Part shown: in pieces, positions 40,091 through 49,306 of the stretch | How the letters are laid out: every line of letters starts with the position of its first letter | Numbering within the stretch: position 1 is the first letter of the stretch | From: Actinoplanes couchii | GTDB taxonomy: Bacteria > Actinomycetota > Actinomycetes > Mycobacteriales > Micromonosporaceae | Reading direction: 5' to 3' | DNA length: 64,000 nt | Assembly (NCBI RefSeq): GCF_016862075.1 | Contig: NZ_BOMG01000064.1 | Coordinates: 186,001-250,000 of the forward strand | Translations under genes and position numbers: made by a program | The notes under the pieces: generated by a model | What the model was told of the DNA's origin: nothing | What the model saw: the letters and a program-made list of their open reading frames with translations, nothing else | The model's database searches: none

Positions 40091-41329
40091 TTAAGAAGCT
40101 ATGAGAACTCTCTGTTCACGCCGCTCCAGCAGGGTCAGCAGCGGCGTCGTCATGATCGTGGTGACCAGCGCGACGAGCACCAGCACGGTGAACAGCGACG
40201 AGTTCACGATCCCGGCCTCCAGCCCCACGTTCAGGGCGATCAGCTGCATCAGCCCGCGGGCGTTCATCAGCGCGCCGACCTTCAGCGCGACACCGTTCGG
40301 CTCGCCACGCCACCGGGCGGCGGCCCAGCACGCGCCGAACTTGCCGGCGATCGCCACCGTCACGCAGGCCGCCGCGAACAGCAGCACCCGCGGGTCGCCG
40401 AGCAGCGCGAACTCGGTACGCAGCCCGGAGAAGGTGAAGAACAGCGGCAGGAACACCGCCGACGCGACCGGGTTGGTCACCGCGATCACGTGGTCGGTCC
40501 GCTCGTGCCGGGGCATCACCACGCCGAGCGCGAACGCCCCGAAGACCGCGTACAGGCCGATCTCGTCGGTGTAGAAGGCGACCAGGAAGAGCAGGCCCAC
40601 CACACCGAGCATCCGGGTCCGGTCGTCGAGCCGGTCACTGCCGATCAGCAGCCCGGTCACCCTCCGGCCGCCGAACCAGAGCGCCAGCCCGAACAGGATC
40701 GCGCCGCCCGCGGTGACGAACGCCGGCCCGGCCTCGCCGGAGGCGAACGCCAGCACCACGGCCAGCATGATCCAGGCGATCATGTCGTCGACCGCGCCGC
40801 TGGCCAGGGCGAGCGAGCCGTGCCGGGTGCCGGCGTGGCCGCGTTCGGTGATGATCCGGGCCAGCATCGGGAACGCGGTGATGGCCAGGGCCACGCCGAC
40901 GAACGCCGCCGACACCCCGAGCGACACCCCGTCCGGCCGCATCGGCACCGCCCCCGCGGTGAGGAGCACCAGCAGCACACCGAGCAGCAGCGGCGCGAGG
41001 ACCCCGGCGAGGGAGATCACGCCCGCGGTGCCGGCCATCCGGGGCACCCGGTGCGCGGCGAACGCGTACCCGGCCTGGAACATGAACAGCACCAGGCCGA
41101 CCTGGCCGACCACGTACAGCACCGGCAGCAGTGGCGCCGGGAACAACGCCGCCTGGACCTGCGGGAAGAGGAGGCCGAGCAGGGACGGGCCGAGCAGCAC
41201 CCCGGCGAGCATCTCGCTGACCACCGGTGGCTGGCCGGTCTTGCCGAGCAGCCAGGTCACCAGGCGGCAGACGATCAGGATCACGGCGACCGCGATGAAG
41301 AACCGCGGCGCCAGCTCGGTCGGGGTCAC
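40091..41329 (-). CDS. CPA2-type cation:proton antiporter
   Basis: A 412-residue membrane protein with about 12 hydrophobic segments. The CPA2 marks are GQPPVVSEMLAGVLLGPSLLG, an unwound-helix-like ASGAVDDMIAWIMLAVVLAF (the DD probably ion-binding), and GLMQLIALNVGLEAGIV. The GTG start overlaps the P450 stop by 4 nt, so it is the last gene of a four-gene coupled operon (monooxygenase, hydroxy-acid oxidase, P450, antiporter). It may export a product or maintain ion balance for it (inference). Confidence 0.88.
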   Translation of the reverse strand: MTPTELAPRFFIAVAVILIVCRLVTWLLGKTGQPPVVSEMLAGVLLGPSLLGLLFPQVQAALFPAPLLPVLYVVGQVGLVLFMFQAGYAFAAHRVPRMAGTAGVISLAGVLAPLLLGVLLVLLTAGAVPMRPDGVSLGVSAAFVGVALAITAFPMLARIITERGHAGTRHGSLALASGAVDDMIAWIMLAVVLAFASGEAGPAFVTAGGAILFGLALWFGGRRVTGLLIGSDRLDDRTRMLGVVGLLFLVAFYTDEIGLYAVFGAFALGVVMPRHERTDHVIAVTNPVASAVFLPLFFTFSGLRTEFALLGDPRVLLFAAACVTVAIAGKFGACWAAARWRGEPNGVALKVGALMNARGLMQLIALNVGLEAGIVNSSLFTVLVLVALVTTIMTTPLLTLLERREQRVLIAS

Positions 41330-42582
41330 GGGCGGGCCTCCTCGAAATAGGTGGCGCAGAGTCTCTGGCGGCGGGCGTCGAGCACCATCCAGGTGCCGAG
41401 CACCAGCTGTTTCACCGAGCGGCCGGCGTCGGCGACGGCGTCGGAGCGGCGCAGGGCGCGTAGCCGGCCAGCCGCCGGTCCCGGGCGGCCGACCGGGGTC
41501 AGGTACGCGGGCCCCCGGCTGGGCAGCGACCGGGTGTGCCGGACCGAGGACGCGATCGTGAACCGGCGCAGCACCTCGCGGGTGGCGGCGCGCAGCATCA
41601 CCGGTGCGGCGCCCCGGGCGGGACAGGCACGGTTGGCGGTCACCCCGTACGGGATGAAATGGGCCTCTCGTCTTTTGATCTTCTCCCAGCGTGTGGGGTC
41701 GAAGACGTCGTCGCCGGCCGGCCCGGTGCGCTGGAACGCCAGGTAGTTGAAGAGCAGCACGGATCCGGCGGGCACCGTGACGTCACCGGCGGTGATCGGC
41801 GCCGAGGTGATCCGGTGGGCGATGCCGAAGAGCGGATGCACCCGCAGTGTCTCGTCGATCAGCCGGTCCAGGGACTCGTCGGACAGGTCGGTCCGGTAGC
41901 CCACGGCGCAGAGCAGGATGTGCGCCATCGCCTCGGACATCTGCACCACCGCGGTGTTGAAGAACGCGCCTTGCAGGTACCAGGCCGTCTCCTGGGCGGT
42001 GAACGGCGGCGGCAGTACGACCGGGCAGGTCCCGGCCTCGATCCGGCCGAGCAGATAGCGGGTCAGCCGGTCGCGGCGGCGCATGTGCCGCAGGCTCAGC
42101 CCTTTCAGCGCGGTCACCACGTCGTCGGCGTTGGCGACGATGAGGTCACGCGCCGCACGCGGGCAGGCCTCTGCGAAGACCAGCTCGTGGAAGACCTCCG
42201 CCCACACCGGCATGAGCAGGTCCCGCAGCCGGGTGAACGAGGTCCGGTCCGGTGGCAGCCGGTCCAGGATCCGGCGGGTCGCCGCGGTCGCCAGTTCGTC
42301 CGAGCGCGTGTGCGGAACCGCCAGCACCTTGCGTGTGGTCCGGGCGACCGTCTGATACCGATCACCGGGCTCCAGGTGCTCCTGGTGCATCTGCGGGCCG
42401 GGCGCGAGCCAGTACCAGAACAGGTCGGAGAGCCCGGCGCCACGACTGCGGCCGTTCGCGGCCGGATCGCTGTAGACCCGTTCGAAGTGCTCCGCGCCGA
42501 TCAGCGGGCCGGGGACCGGGATCCCCTCGGTCCCGTTGACCCGCTGGAAGATCCACTCGCGGAGCCGGACGACGGTGTTCAT
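41326..42582 (-). CDS. Cytochrome P450
   Basis: A 418-residue P450. The K-helix ExxR is in IDETLRVHPLFG; the haem loop is FIPYGVTANRACPARG with Cys as axial ligand. The I-helix region (AVVQMSEAMAHILLC) lacks the common acid-alcohol pair, so proton delivery may differ. No N-terminal membrane anchor, as in bacterial soluble P450s. The ATG overlaps the oxidase stop (ATGA). Likely oxidises an intermediate made by the neighbouring enzymes (inference). Confidence 0.85.
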   Translation of the reverse strand: MNTVVRLREWIFQRVNGTEGIPVPGPLIGAEHFERVYSDPAANGRSRGAGLSDLFWYWLAPGPQMHQEHLEPGDRYQTVARTTRKVLAVPHTRSDELATAATRRILDRLPPDRTSFTRLRDLLMPVWAEVFHELVFAEACPRAARDLIVANADDVVTALKGLSLRHMRRRDRLTRYLLGRIEAGTCPVVLPPPFTAQETAWYLQGAFFNTAVVQMSEAMAHILLCAVGYRTDLSDESLDRLIDETLRVHPLFGIAHRITSAPITAGDVTVPAGSVLLFNYLAFQRTGPAGDDVFDPTRWEKIKRREAHFIPYGVTANRACPARGAAPVMLRAATREVLRRFTIASSVRHTRSLPSRGPAYLTPVGRPGPAAGRLRALRRSDAVADAGRSVKQLVLGTWMVLDARRQRLCATYFEEARP

Positions 42583-43571
42583 CCGGCCACCGTCACCAGG
42601 TCCGGGCTCAGGTCGGCCGGTCGCTGCGCTCCGGCCAGCGCCATGGCGTGGTCCAGGTCAACGGTCAGTGTCCGCAATTGATCTCGTACGCCATCGGCCC
42701 CGCCCGCCGCGAGGGCATCCAGCACCGGCCGTCCGACCAGGACCGCGGTGGCGCCCCGGGCCAGCGCGATCAGCACGTCGGTGCCCCGCCGGACACCGCC
42801 GTCGAGGAGCACCGGGATCCGGCCGCCGACGGCCTCGGCCACCGCGGGCAGCGCGTCGATGGTGGCGACCGCCCCGTCGAGTTGCCGCCCGCCATGGTTG
42901 GAGACGATCACCGCGTCCACGCCGTGCTCCACCGCGAGCCGGGCGTCCGCCGGATGCAGGATTCCCTTGATCACGATCGGCAGCCCGGTGATCGCGCGCA
43001 GCCATCCGATCCGGTCCCAGCCCAGGGCCGGGTCCATCTCGATGTCGCGGACCCGGCCGGTGTCGTCGCGCATGTTCTCACAGGCCAGCCCGTCCGGCAG
43101 GTCGGTGAAGCCGTGCCGCAGGTCCCGTTCGCGGCGGCCGAACACCGGCGAGTCCACGGTCACCACCAGGGCCCGGCAGCCGGCCGACTCGGCCCGTTTC
43201 ACCAGCCTCTCGGTGAACTCCAGGTCGGGCTGCGGGTAGAGCTGGAACCAGAGCGGGCCGCCGGCCTCGGCGATCCGTTCGACCGGCTGGGTCGCGGCCA
43301 TGCTCACCACCATGACGGTTCCGGCGGCGGCCGCCCCCTCCGCGGTCGCCGCCTCCCCGCCCGGGTGGGCCAGCAGATGGAACGCGGTCGGCGCGACCAG
43401 GACCGGGGTGGCCAGCTCGGTGCCGAACAGGGTGGTCCGCAGGTCCCGGTCACCGGTGGCGCGCAGCACCCGCGGGACGATCCGCAGCCGGTCGTACGCC
43501 GCGAGGTTGTCCCGCAGCGTGCGTTCCTCGCCGGCCCCACCGGCGAAGAAGTCGGCGTGCACCGGGTTCAT
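42579..43571 (-). CDS. FMN-dependent alpha-hydroxy-acid oxidase/dehydrogenase
   Basis: A 330-residue member of the LldD/glycolate oxidase/hydroxymandelate oxidase family. FMN-site parts are LATPVLVAPTAFHLLAHPGGE, QLYPQPDLE, PIVIKGIL (Lys), the active site VSNHGGRQLDG with catalytic His and Arg, and IPVLLDGGVRRGTDVLIALARGA (in pieces). Slightly shorter than the usual 350-390. It overlaps both neighbours by 4 nt. Oxidation of an aryl hydroxy acid to the keto acid would fit an aromatic pathway (inference). Confidence 0.88.
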   Translation of the reverse strand: MNPVHADFFAGGAGEERTLRDNLAAYDRLRIVPRVLRATGDRDLRTTLFGTELATPVLVAPTAFHLLAHPGGEAATAEGAAAAGTVMVVSMAATQPVERIAEAGGPLWFQLYPQPDLEFTERLVKRAESAGCRALVVTVDSPVFGRRERDLRHGFTDLPDGLACENMRDDTGRVRDIEMDPALGWDRIGWLRAITGLPIVIKGILHPADARLAVEHGVDAVIVSNHGGRQLDGAVATIDALPAVAEAVGGRIPVLLDGGVRRGTDVLIALARGATAVLVGRPVLDALAAGGADGVRDQLRTLTVDLDHAMALAGAQRPADLSPDLVTVAG

Positions 43572-45109
43572 CCCAGGACCCGGGCCACGAACCCGGCCAG
43601 CGGCTTGACGTGCACCTCCGGCCGGTCCCACTGGTTCTCCAGGTTCTCGGCCAGGTGATGGGTGTTCGCCAGGGCGCCGTCGCGGTAGTGCCGCACGACC
43701 GGGTGCAGGTACGCGGCGTCGTGCGCCTGGCCGGGGGTGTCCTGGGCGATCCGGGCCACGCCGATGTCGAACGGGTCGACCTTGTCGTGGTCCGGGCCGT
43801 ACTCCAGGGTGATCACGAACGCGTCGTGGTAGTCGTGGTCGGGGGTGGCCAGCCCGTGCCGGGCGAACCATTCCACCGGCACCTCGTCGTGGTAGCGGGC
43901 GCTGTCCTCGCCGACGGTCACCACGTCGGCGAGGAACCCGAACTGCTGCCAGAGCGCCGACGTCCGGTTCACCCGGGTGATGACGGCATCGGTGATCGCC
44001 TCCGGGGTGCGGTCCAGCTTCTCGGCCGGCCAGGGGGCGTCCTCGAGGATCCGGTGCAGCGCGCGCACGGCGTACCGGAAACCGTGAATGAAACCGCTCG
44101 TGGACTTCTTGAAGTCGCGGACCTGGCTGATCGTGCCGGCGAAGAACAGGCCCGGCACGTTCACCGACTCCCACGCCTCGGTCTGTGCCGGGAAACGGTC
44201 GTCGATGGTCAGTTCCGGGCGGCACGACTCGTCGAAGACGGACGCGTCGAAACGGAAGCCGGTGCAGGCCAGAATGCGGTCGTAGTGCAGTTCCTTGACG
44301 ACCTCGTTCACCCGGGCGAAGCTGAACGTCACCTTGAAACCGGCACCGTCGCGCTCGATCTTCTTTACGGTACCGTCAAGGATCGCGTTGGCGGACTTCA
44401 GCTGATAGGTGTCGAGGAAATTGTTGTTGACCGCGCGCAGATGGCCGACGAAATGGGTGCGCCAGGCCAGCCGCACCGAGCTGGGCCCGGCCACGTGGAT
44501 CACCGTGGTCGTCTCCATCAGGTTGTCGGCGGTCTCGAACGCCGAATTGCCCTTGCCGAGAATCAGCACCCGCTGGTCCAGATAGTCATGCGGATCGGTG
44601 GACATGGTGTCGTAGCCTTCGGCCAGCTCGAACCCGGGGATGTCCGGCCGGTGGAGCTGCGAGACACCGGTCGCCACGACGACCCGTCTCGCGGTGTACA
44701 CCTGGTCCCCGGCTGCCACGGTGAACAGATCCCCGTCCTTGCTGATCCTGGTCACCCGGGAGTGGTACCGGACCTTGATCCCGGTGCGCTCGGCGAAGTC
44801 ACCCAGGTACCGCACCATCGTGTCGGCGTCCGGGAAATAGCGCTCGGTGTAGCGGGTGAACAGCAGTTCGGGATCGTCGCTGAGCAGCGAGTTCCAGTCC
44901 AGCCGCAGGTTCAGCTCGGGATCGTCGGTGCCGGTGTGCGGCTTGTTGACGGAGATGAGCGTCCGATGGCGCGGGTACCGGGTGAAGAAGGCACCGGATC
45001 GGTCCGCCGCCTCCAGCACCAGATAGTCACGCCTGCCGTCGGCTTCCAGCAGCGCGGCCAGTTGCAGACCGGCCGGGCCGGCCCCGATGATCACGTAGTC
45101 AAGCGGCAT
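43568..45109 (-). CDS. FAD-dependent NAD(P)-binding monooxygenase, copy 1
   Basis: A 513-residue flavoprotein. FAD motif YVIIGAGPAGLQLAALLEADG at the start; second Rossmann motif VLILGKGNSAFETADNL (about 185); ATG-like CTGFRFDASVFD late in the protein. It aligns along its whole length with the protein at 50860 (for example RYPRHRTLIS, HLRAVNNNFLDTYQLKS, FKKST.GFIHGFRY). It resembles FOXRED2-like/flavin-containing monooxygenase relatives. First gene of the coupled operon 45109-40091. Confidence 0.85.
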   Translation of the reverse strand: MPLDYVIIGAGPAGLQLAALLEADGRRDYLVLEAADRSGAFFTRYPRHRTLISVNKPHTGTDDPELNLRLDWNSLLSDDPELLFTRYTERYFPDADTMVRYLGDFAERTGIKVRYHSRVTRISKDGDLFTVAAGDQVYTARRVVVATGVSQLHRPDIPGFELAEGYDTMSTDPHDYLDQRVLILGKGNSAFETADNLMETTTVIHVAGPSSVRLAWRTHFVGHLRAVNNNFLDTYQLKSANAILDGTVKKIERDGAGFKVTFSFARVNEVVKELHYDRILACTGFRFDASVFDESCRPELTIDDRFPAQTEAWESVNVPGLFFAGTISQVRDFKKSTSGFIHGFRYAVRALHRILEDAPWPAEKLDRTPEAITDAVITRVNRTSALWQQFGFLADVVTVGEDSARYHDEVPVEWFARHGLATPDHDYHDAFVITLEYGPDHDKVDPFDIGVARIAQDTPGQAHDAAYLHPVVRHYRDGALANTHHLAENLENQWDRPEVHVKPLAGFVARVLG

Positions 45110-45344
45110 GCCACCGACCGTACGAAGCAGAAATCAGAGATTTTTCAGCTCGCTCATCCGCCGCCACCCTGCTGACGACTGTGCAACGCACTCGCGGACA
45201 CCGGCAGTCAGGTATTGCTCCAGCAGCGTGAGATGGCTGGCGTTGTAGGCCCAGGAAAGGTATCCACGGAAGTCGTCGGCTCTTTGCAGCGCTAAGTCCT
45301 CTGCCGCCGGGTGGCAGTTCGTTGAGGCAGCCTGTGATCGGCTT
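45110..45344. other. Intergenic region, possible gene remnant
   Basis: The 235 bp between the monooxygenase start and the SGNH gene end contain no convincing gene. On the minus strand a short stretch reads RADDFRGYLSWAYNASHLTLL and ends SAGWRRMSEL, which looks coding but has no start of its own. It may be a remnant of a longer gene. The first bases hold the promoter of the operon running from 45109. Confidence 0.35.
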
Positions 45345-46769
45345 TCAGCCGCATGCCAGTGGATCGGCGGCGGTTTTGGGGTTGCAATAGGTTGCGGTGC
45401 CCCAGGTTCGGTCGGGTGTAGTGATCTCGAGTACGCCGGGGTCGTCTGTTCGTTTGATGGTGATTCGGCCACCGGCGGGAACGGCCAGGTCGTTGCTTTT
45501 GATGATGTGGGCGGTCAACCCTGGTTCGAGCTGGATGTCGAGGATGGTGGTGTCGCCGTCAGCGGCGGGCTTGGCGGGGTCGGCGGGTGGGTTCAAAAGT
45601 TTCATCGTGCCGGTTCCGTCCGGGTTGACGGTGATCGAGCGGTAGCGGCCGCCCCATTCACCGACGAGGAATTGCATGTCTGCGGGGAGCCCGGTTTCCG
45701 GTTTGGCGCAGCTGTTGCGGATACAGGCGATTACCTTGTCGGCGATTGCCTGCTGGCCGGCAACGGTGGGATGGAAGCTGAGGTTGGTCCACGACGGGAT
45801 GCCCCGGTTGATCCAGTTTTCTTTCGAGCAGACGTCGTGGTCCTTCATGGCGTGGGTGATGTCGACGTACTCGAATCCGGCGTCGAATGCTCGCTGTTTG
45901 ATCGTCCGATTGGCCAGGTCGACTGTCTGGTTGAGGCCGAGCATTTCCATCTCGGTGAAGTTGGTGCCGCCGCCGGTGCCGCAGCCTGTTGGTGGGCTGG
46001 CGGGGAAGAAGCGGGGGTAGCCGACGACCAGGACCCGGGCGTCCGGTGCCGCTGCGTGGACGTCTGCGTACAGGTCGGCCAAGGTGTGCCGGCCGGGCCA
46101 GGCGCCTCGATCGCGTCCCAGATAGGCGATGAGGCGCTCGGCCGCGCCTTGGCCGGCCAGGCAGCTGCCACGGCGTTTCTTGAGGACGTTGGCGCAGTAG
46201 GTGATGATCGTCGCGAACGTGGCGTCGTTTCCGCCGAAGGTCAAGGTCACCAGCTTCACTCGCGGGTCCGGTCGGCCGGCGTTGAGTAGGGCGTCTCGTT
46301 GTGGTGCGGCATCGTTCGGGTATTGGTGGTTGGGGCCCTGATAGAAGTCGTTGATCACGGAGCCGCTGCAGGCGGCGAATCGCAGTCCGAAGCGCATTTT
46401 CTCCGCTCGCCAGACACGGGCGGGCCAGGCTTCCCATGAACGGTGGCAGCCTTCGCGGCCTTGCTCAGTGCCGTCGAGGAAGATGCTCTCGCCGCAGACG
46501 GTGCGGAAGGGCGCGCCTTCACCGGAGGAGTACGAGTCGCCGAGGGCGACGTAGAGGTCTCCACTGAGTGGTTCGGGTGGCAGCTGGAGCCGGGTCGCCG
46601 GGACGTCTGCCGGGTTGGCCGGACAGCTCTCCAGCCGTGGCGGCTGGGCAACGGGCGGTCCGGCCGTCGATGTCGCACCGGACCCCTGGATTTTGCATCC
46701 TGCCGTCGAGGCCACGCACACAAAGGCAAGTACGACAACTATGGCGATGAAGGAACGGGCCGGTCGCAT
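45345..46769 (-). CDS. SGNH/GDSL hydrolase lipoprotein
   Basis: A 474-residue lipoprotein (signal ends STAGC). The SGNH catalytic blocks are visible: block I GDSYSSGEGAPF with nucleophile Ser, block III FGGNDATF, and block V around LSFHPTVAGQQAIADKV with Asp/His replaced pattern HP. A C-terminal beta domain of about 120 residues (FLVGEWGGRYRSITVNPDGTG...) follows. Acts outside the membrane on esters or lipids. Codon choice is less GC-rich than in its neighbours (for example tt/gt-ending codons are common), hinting at separate origin. Confidence 0.85.
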   Translation of the reverse strand: MRPARSFIAIVVVLAFVCVASTAGCKIQGSGATSTAGPPVAQPPRLESCPANPADVPATRLQLPPEPLSGDLYVALGDSYSSGEGAPFRTVCGESIFLDGTEQGREGCHRSWEAWPARVWRAEKMRFGLRFAACSGSVINDFYQGPNHQYPNDAAPQRDALLNAGRPDPRVKLVTLTFGGNDATFATIITYCANVLKKRRGSCLAGQGAAERLIAYLGRDRGAWPGRHTLADLYADVHAAAPDARVLVVGYPRFFPASPPTGCGTGGGTNFTEMEMLGLNQTVDLANRTIKQRAFDAGFEYVDITHAMKDHDVCSKENWINRGIPSWTNLSFHPTVAGQQAIADKVIACIRNSCAKPETGLPADMQFLVGEWGGRYRSITVNPDGTGTMKLLNPPADPAKPAADGDTTILDIQLEPGLTAHIIKSNDLAVPAGGRITIKRTDDPGVLEITTPDRTWGTATYCNPKTAADPLACG

Positions 46770-46893
46770 TCTCGGATCTCCTCAGGACAGGCCGAAGCCT
46801 TGGCATCATTCTCATATCTGACGGACCGAGATGTCGCCCGATGCGTCGCATGCCGGTAGGTCCGGGCGCTGAGCGTATTCACGGCGAGGTTTG

Positions 46894-49014
46894 TCAGTTC
46901 TTCCCAACCGGGCCTGGTGGCCGTGTCGCGAAGTGGTCGCGCAGGATCTGGTGGCTGAATGTGTACTCGTTGCCGCCGGTACGTTGCAGGAGCGCGAGCC
47001 GGGTGGCGCGGTGCAGGAAGGCGGGCAGATCGGAAGGGATGAGATGCTCGTCGCGCAGCCTGGCCTCGACCACGGTGACTTCGAGTCGGGCGCTGAGAAG
47101 CACAATGAGCACGGTGACGAAGCCGACGGCGGCGGCCAGGACGCCGCCGTCGAACGCCGGGTACAGCGAGGCGAACACTTCGCGGTAAGACTGGTCGTCG
47201 GCGCTGAAGGCGGTCAGGAGCAGGCGCCCGGTGGCAAATACCAGCGCCGTGATCAGCCCTGAAATGGCGGCGGCGTACGCGGCCCAGCGAGCGCTGCGCA
47301 GGACGAAGGGGCCGAACGGGCGCACGACGGGCCCGACGGCCCAGTTTTCCGTGTCGGTCCACCCCCATTGGGCGCCCTGAAGCAGGCCCAATGCGCCCAC
47401 CGAAACCACTGCGACCACCGCGAATATCAGCAGACGCTGTCGCTGACCGGCGTCGAGTGAACCCCAGACCGACAAGCCCTGATAGAGGCGATGAGCGTCG
47501 AACAGCGCGCATCCGACCGTCACAACCCCGCCGAACCGGCGAAACCCGCGCCGGAACTCGCTGACCGACCACGAGATGCGGGGCCGCGCCGTCCGTACGG
47601 GAATCGCGGTGTCGCCCGTACGGTCCGGCACGTGGAAGGCGCTCAGCAACACGAACAGGGCCAGTGCGACGCCGAGACCGGTTGTTGGGTGGCGGGGTAC
47701 GATGATCGCGGCCGCGCTGAGTGCAACAACCAGAGCCACCAACAGACCGATAGACAGGTTGATCACCCGGCGGGCCGTTCGCTGAGGGATCCACTCAACC
47801 ATCAGGTAATCGCGCAGATAGAACGAATTCAGGCGATCCAGCTGAATGGCGATCCAGCCAAGGTCGCGCAGGAAGGCCTCGCGTTCCGCTCGGGCCTGCG
47901 GCGCGGCGAGCGATCCGGCGCGGTCGTCACGAAGCAACATGGATTCCGCGTACGACTCGATGATCGCCCTCCGTGGATCACCATTGCGCAGCCGCAGCAT
48001 GGTGGTGCCGTCCCGATCCGGGAAGGCCAGCAGGGCCGTGGTGAAGAACAGGCGGGTCCGCAGCACGTCGACCAGGGCGGGCGAGTCGCGGGCCACTGAA
48101 CGTAGCTCGTCGTGGGTGCCGCGGAAGCGGTCGAGATGCAGATCCACCTGACCGGCGCTGACGGGCTCGACGACAAGCTCTGGCAGGTTGAGCTCGGCGC
48201 CGCCGGCCCGGGTGCTTTCGGCATTGACGCCGAGCAGCAGACCGACCGCGGGATAAGCGGTTCGGAAGGCGTTGAGGTACTCGATCGCCTTCTTGCGGCG
48301 CAGCGGCGGCAGCCAGCTCAGATTATCGATCAGCAGGTAGACGGTTCCGGCTGCCAGCCATCGGTCGACGGCCGCGCCGGGTACTGCACTGCGCTGCTGT
48401 AAGACCTGTCGCACATGCCGGGCGAGGTCAAGCCCGGAGGGCCACGAGCCGGCGTCGATCAGGACCGGCATGACCGGGTCCTCGCCACGGTCGAGCCGCG
48501 CGGCCGCGTCGTCGGCGAGCGCCCAGGTGGTATCCCGCAGGAAGGTGCTCTTTCCCGAACCGGGATCGCCGACCAGCGCGACCGAGAGAGCACCGCGCGA
48601 GTCGACCACCGCGGCGACCAACTCAGCCGCACTGGACACTGCCCGGTGCGGCCCGTCGTCCTCACCCGCGGGCTGCAGTGTCAGGGGGAGCCGCGCGGCT
48701 GGGCCCAGCACCGTGCCAGCCTCGACGTCGATCGAGCCACGGTCTCTCGCCTCCAGGGTCTTGCGGGTCGTGTTGATCAGGCGGGCTGCGAACCGTGCAT
48801 CCACTGCGGCAGTCGGTACCAGCGCCTCGGCGGGCGTCCGCAGCTGGTCGTAGGCCAGGGCCGCGAAGACGCAAACGGTGATCGGGATGATGAGGGCCGG
48901 CGTGGTCAGCCAGTCCGGTGTGTCATCGGACAGGAAGTTCACTAGTAGCGGCAGCACCACGAGTGCGAGGGCGAGCACTGCGGCCGCTCGCGCCCGGCCA
49001 CCCGGAAGCCTCAT
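46894..49014 (-). CDS. Membrane NACHT-type NTPase
   Basis: A 706-residue STAND-family NTPase. Two TMs at the N-terminus, then a NACHT module: Walker A VALVGDPGSGKSTFLRD (about residue 150), Walker B VYLLIDNLSWLPP, and a helical region with REAFLRDLGWIAIQL and the family motif HQILRDHFA near the end. At least six further TMs lie between about 410 and 660. ATG at 49014 was chosen at the start of the first TM. NACHT ATPases include anti-phage and signalling proteins; the many-TM architecture is common in actinomycetes and its job is unknown. It follows the lyase and a small gene in one operon. Confidence 0.82.
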   Translation of the reverse strand: MRLPGGRARAAAVLALALVVLPLLVNFLSDDTPDWLTTPALIIPITVCVFAALAYDQLRTPAEALVPTAAVDARFAARLINTTRKTLEARDRGSIDVEAGTVLGPAARLPLTLQPAGEDDGPHRAVSSAAELVAAVVDSRGALSVALVGDPGSGKSTFLRDTTWALADDAAARLDRGEDPVMPVLIDAGSWPSGLDLARHVRQVLQQRSAVPGAAVDRWLAAGTVYLLIDNLSWLPPLRRKKAIEYLNAFRTAYPAVGLLLGVNAESTRAGGAELNLPELVVEPVSAGQVDLHLDRFRGTHDELRSVARDSPALVDVLRTRLFFTTALLAFPDRDGTTMLRLRNGDPRRAIIESYAESMLLRDDRAGSLAAPQARAEREAFLRDLGWIAIQLDRLNSFYLRDYLMVEWIPQRTARRVINLSIGLLVALVVALSAAAIIVPRHPTTGLGVALALFVLLSAFHVPDRTGDTAIPVRTARPRISWSVSEFRRGFRRFGGVVTVGCALFDAHRLYQGLSVWGSLDAGQRQRLLIFAVVAVVSVGALGLLQGAQWGWTDTENWAVGPVVRPFGPFVLRSARWAAYAAAISGLITALVFATGRLLLTAFSADDQSYREVFASLYPAFDGGVLAAAVGFVTVLIVLLSARLEVTVVEARLRDEHLIPSDLPAFLHRATRLALLQRTGGNEYTFSHQILRDHFATRPPGPVGKN

Positions 49015-49018
49015 ACCC

Positions 49019-49306
49019 TTAGCTGACGGACCAGCCGCCAGCCGCACCAGCCGTACCACCGGCAGATCGGGTTCCACAACGCGACAAACTGGACCAGGCC
49101 GCCTCATGGGTGCAGCTGCCGTCGGGACTGTTGGCCCAGTCGCGGTAGGCGACGTCGGCCCGGTAAGACGCGTCGAGCAGTGATGCCCGCAGATCGGCGC
49201 CGTTGGGCAGGTAGCCGCTTCCGCCTGTCAGGCAGACTGGACAGCACGAAAGATCCGAACCGGATCGCCGGCCGAGGTCGATGAACGCCATGGGACGACC
49301 GATCAC
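49019..49306 (-). CDS. Small protein before the NACHT NTPase, possibly frameshifted
   Basis: A 95-residue frame with GTG start overlapping the lyase stop by 4 nt. The centre LLDASYRADVAYRDWANSPDG looks coding. After CTHEAAW the codon pattern worsens, and another frame reads QFVALWNPICRWYGW and ends in a TGA overlapping the NACHT ATG. A single-base change near 49092 would join them and give ordinary translational coupling. No family is recognised. Confidence 0.5.
   Translation of the reverse strand: MIGRPMAFIDLGRRSGSDLSCCPVCLTGGSGYLPNGADLRASLLDASYRADVAYRDWANSPDGSCTHEAAWSSLSRCGTRSAGGTAGAAGGWSVS

Noticed and set aside
43610..45175. 521-codon open frame on the plus strand
   Set aside because: Antisense to the FAD monooxygenase; composition typical of shadows. 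The same kind of shadow lies opposite copy 2 at 50812-52353.
45134..45472. 112-codon frame on the minus strand
   Set aside because: Its first half overlaps the end of the SGNH gene in the wrong frame. Only the last 50 codons lie in intergenic DNA, and they have no start; kept only as a possible remnant.
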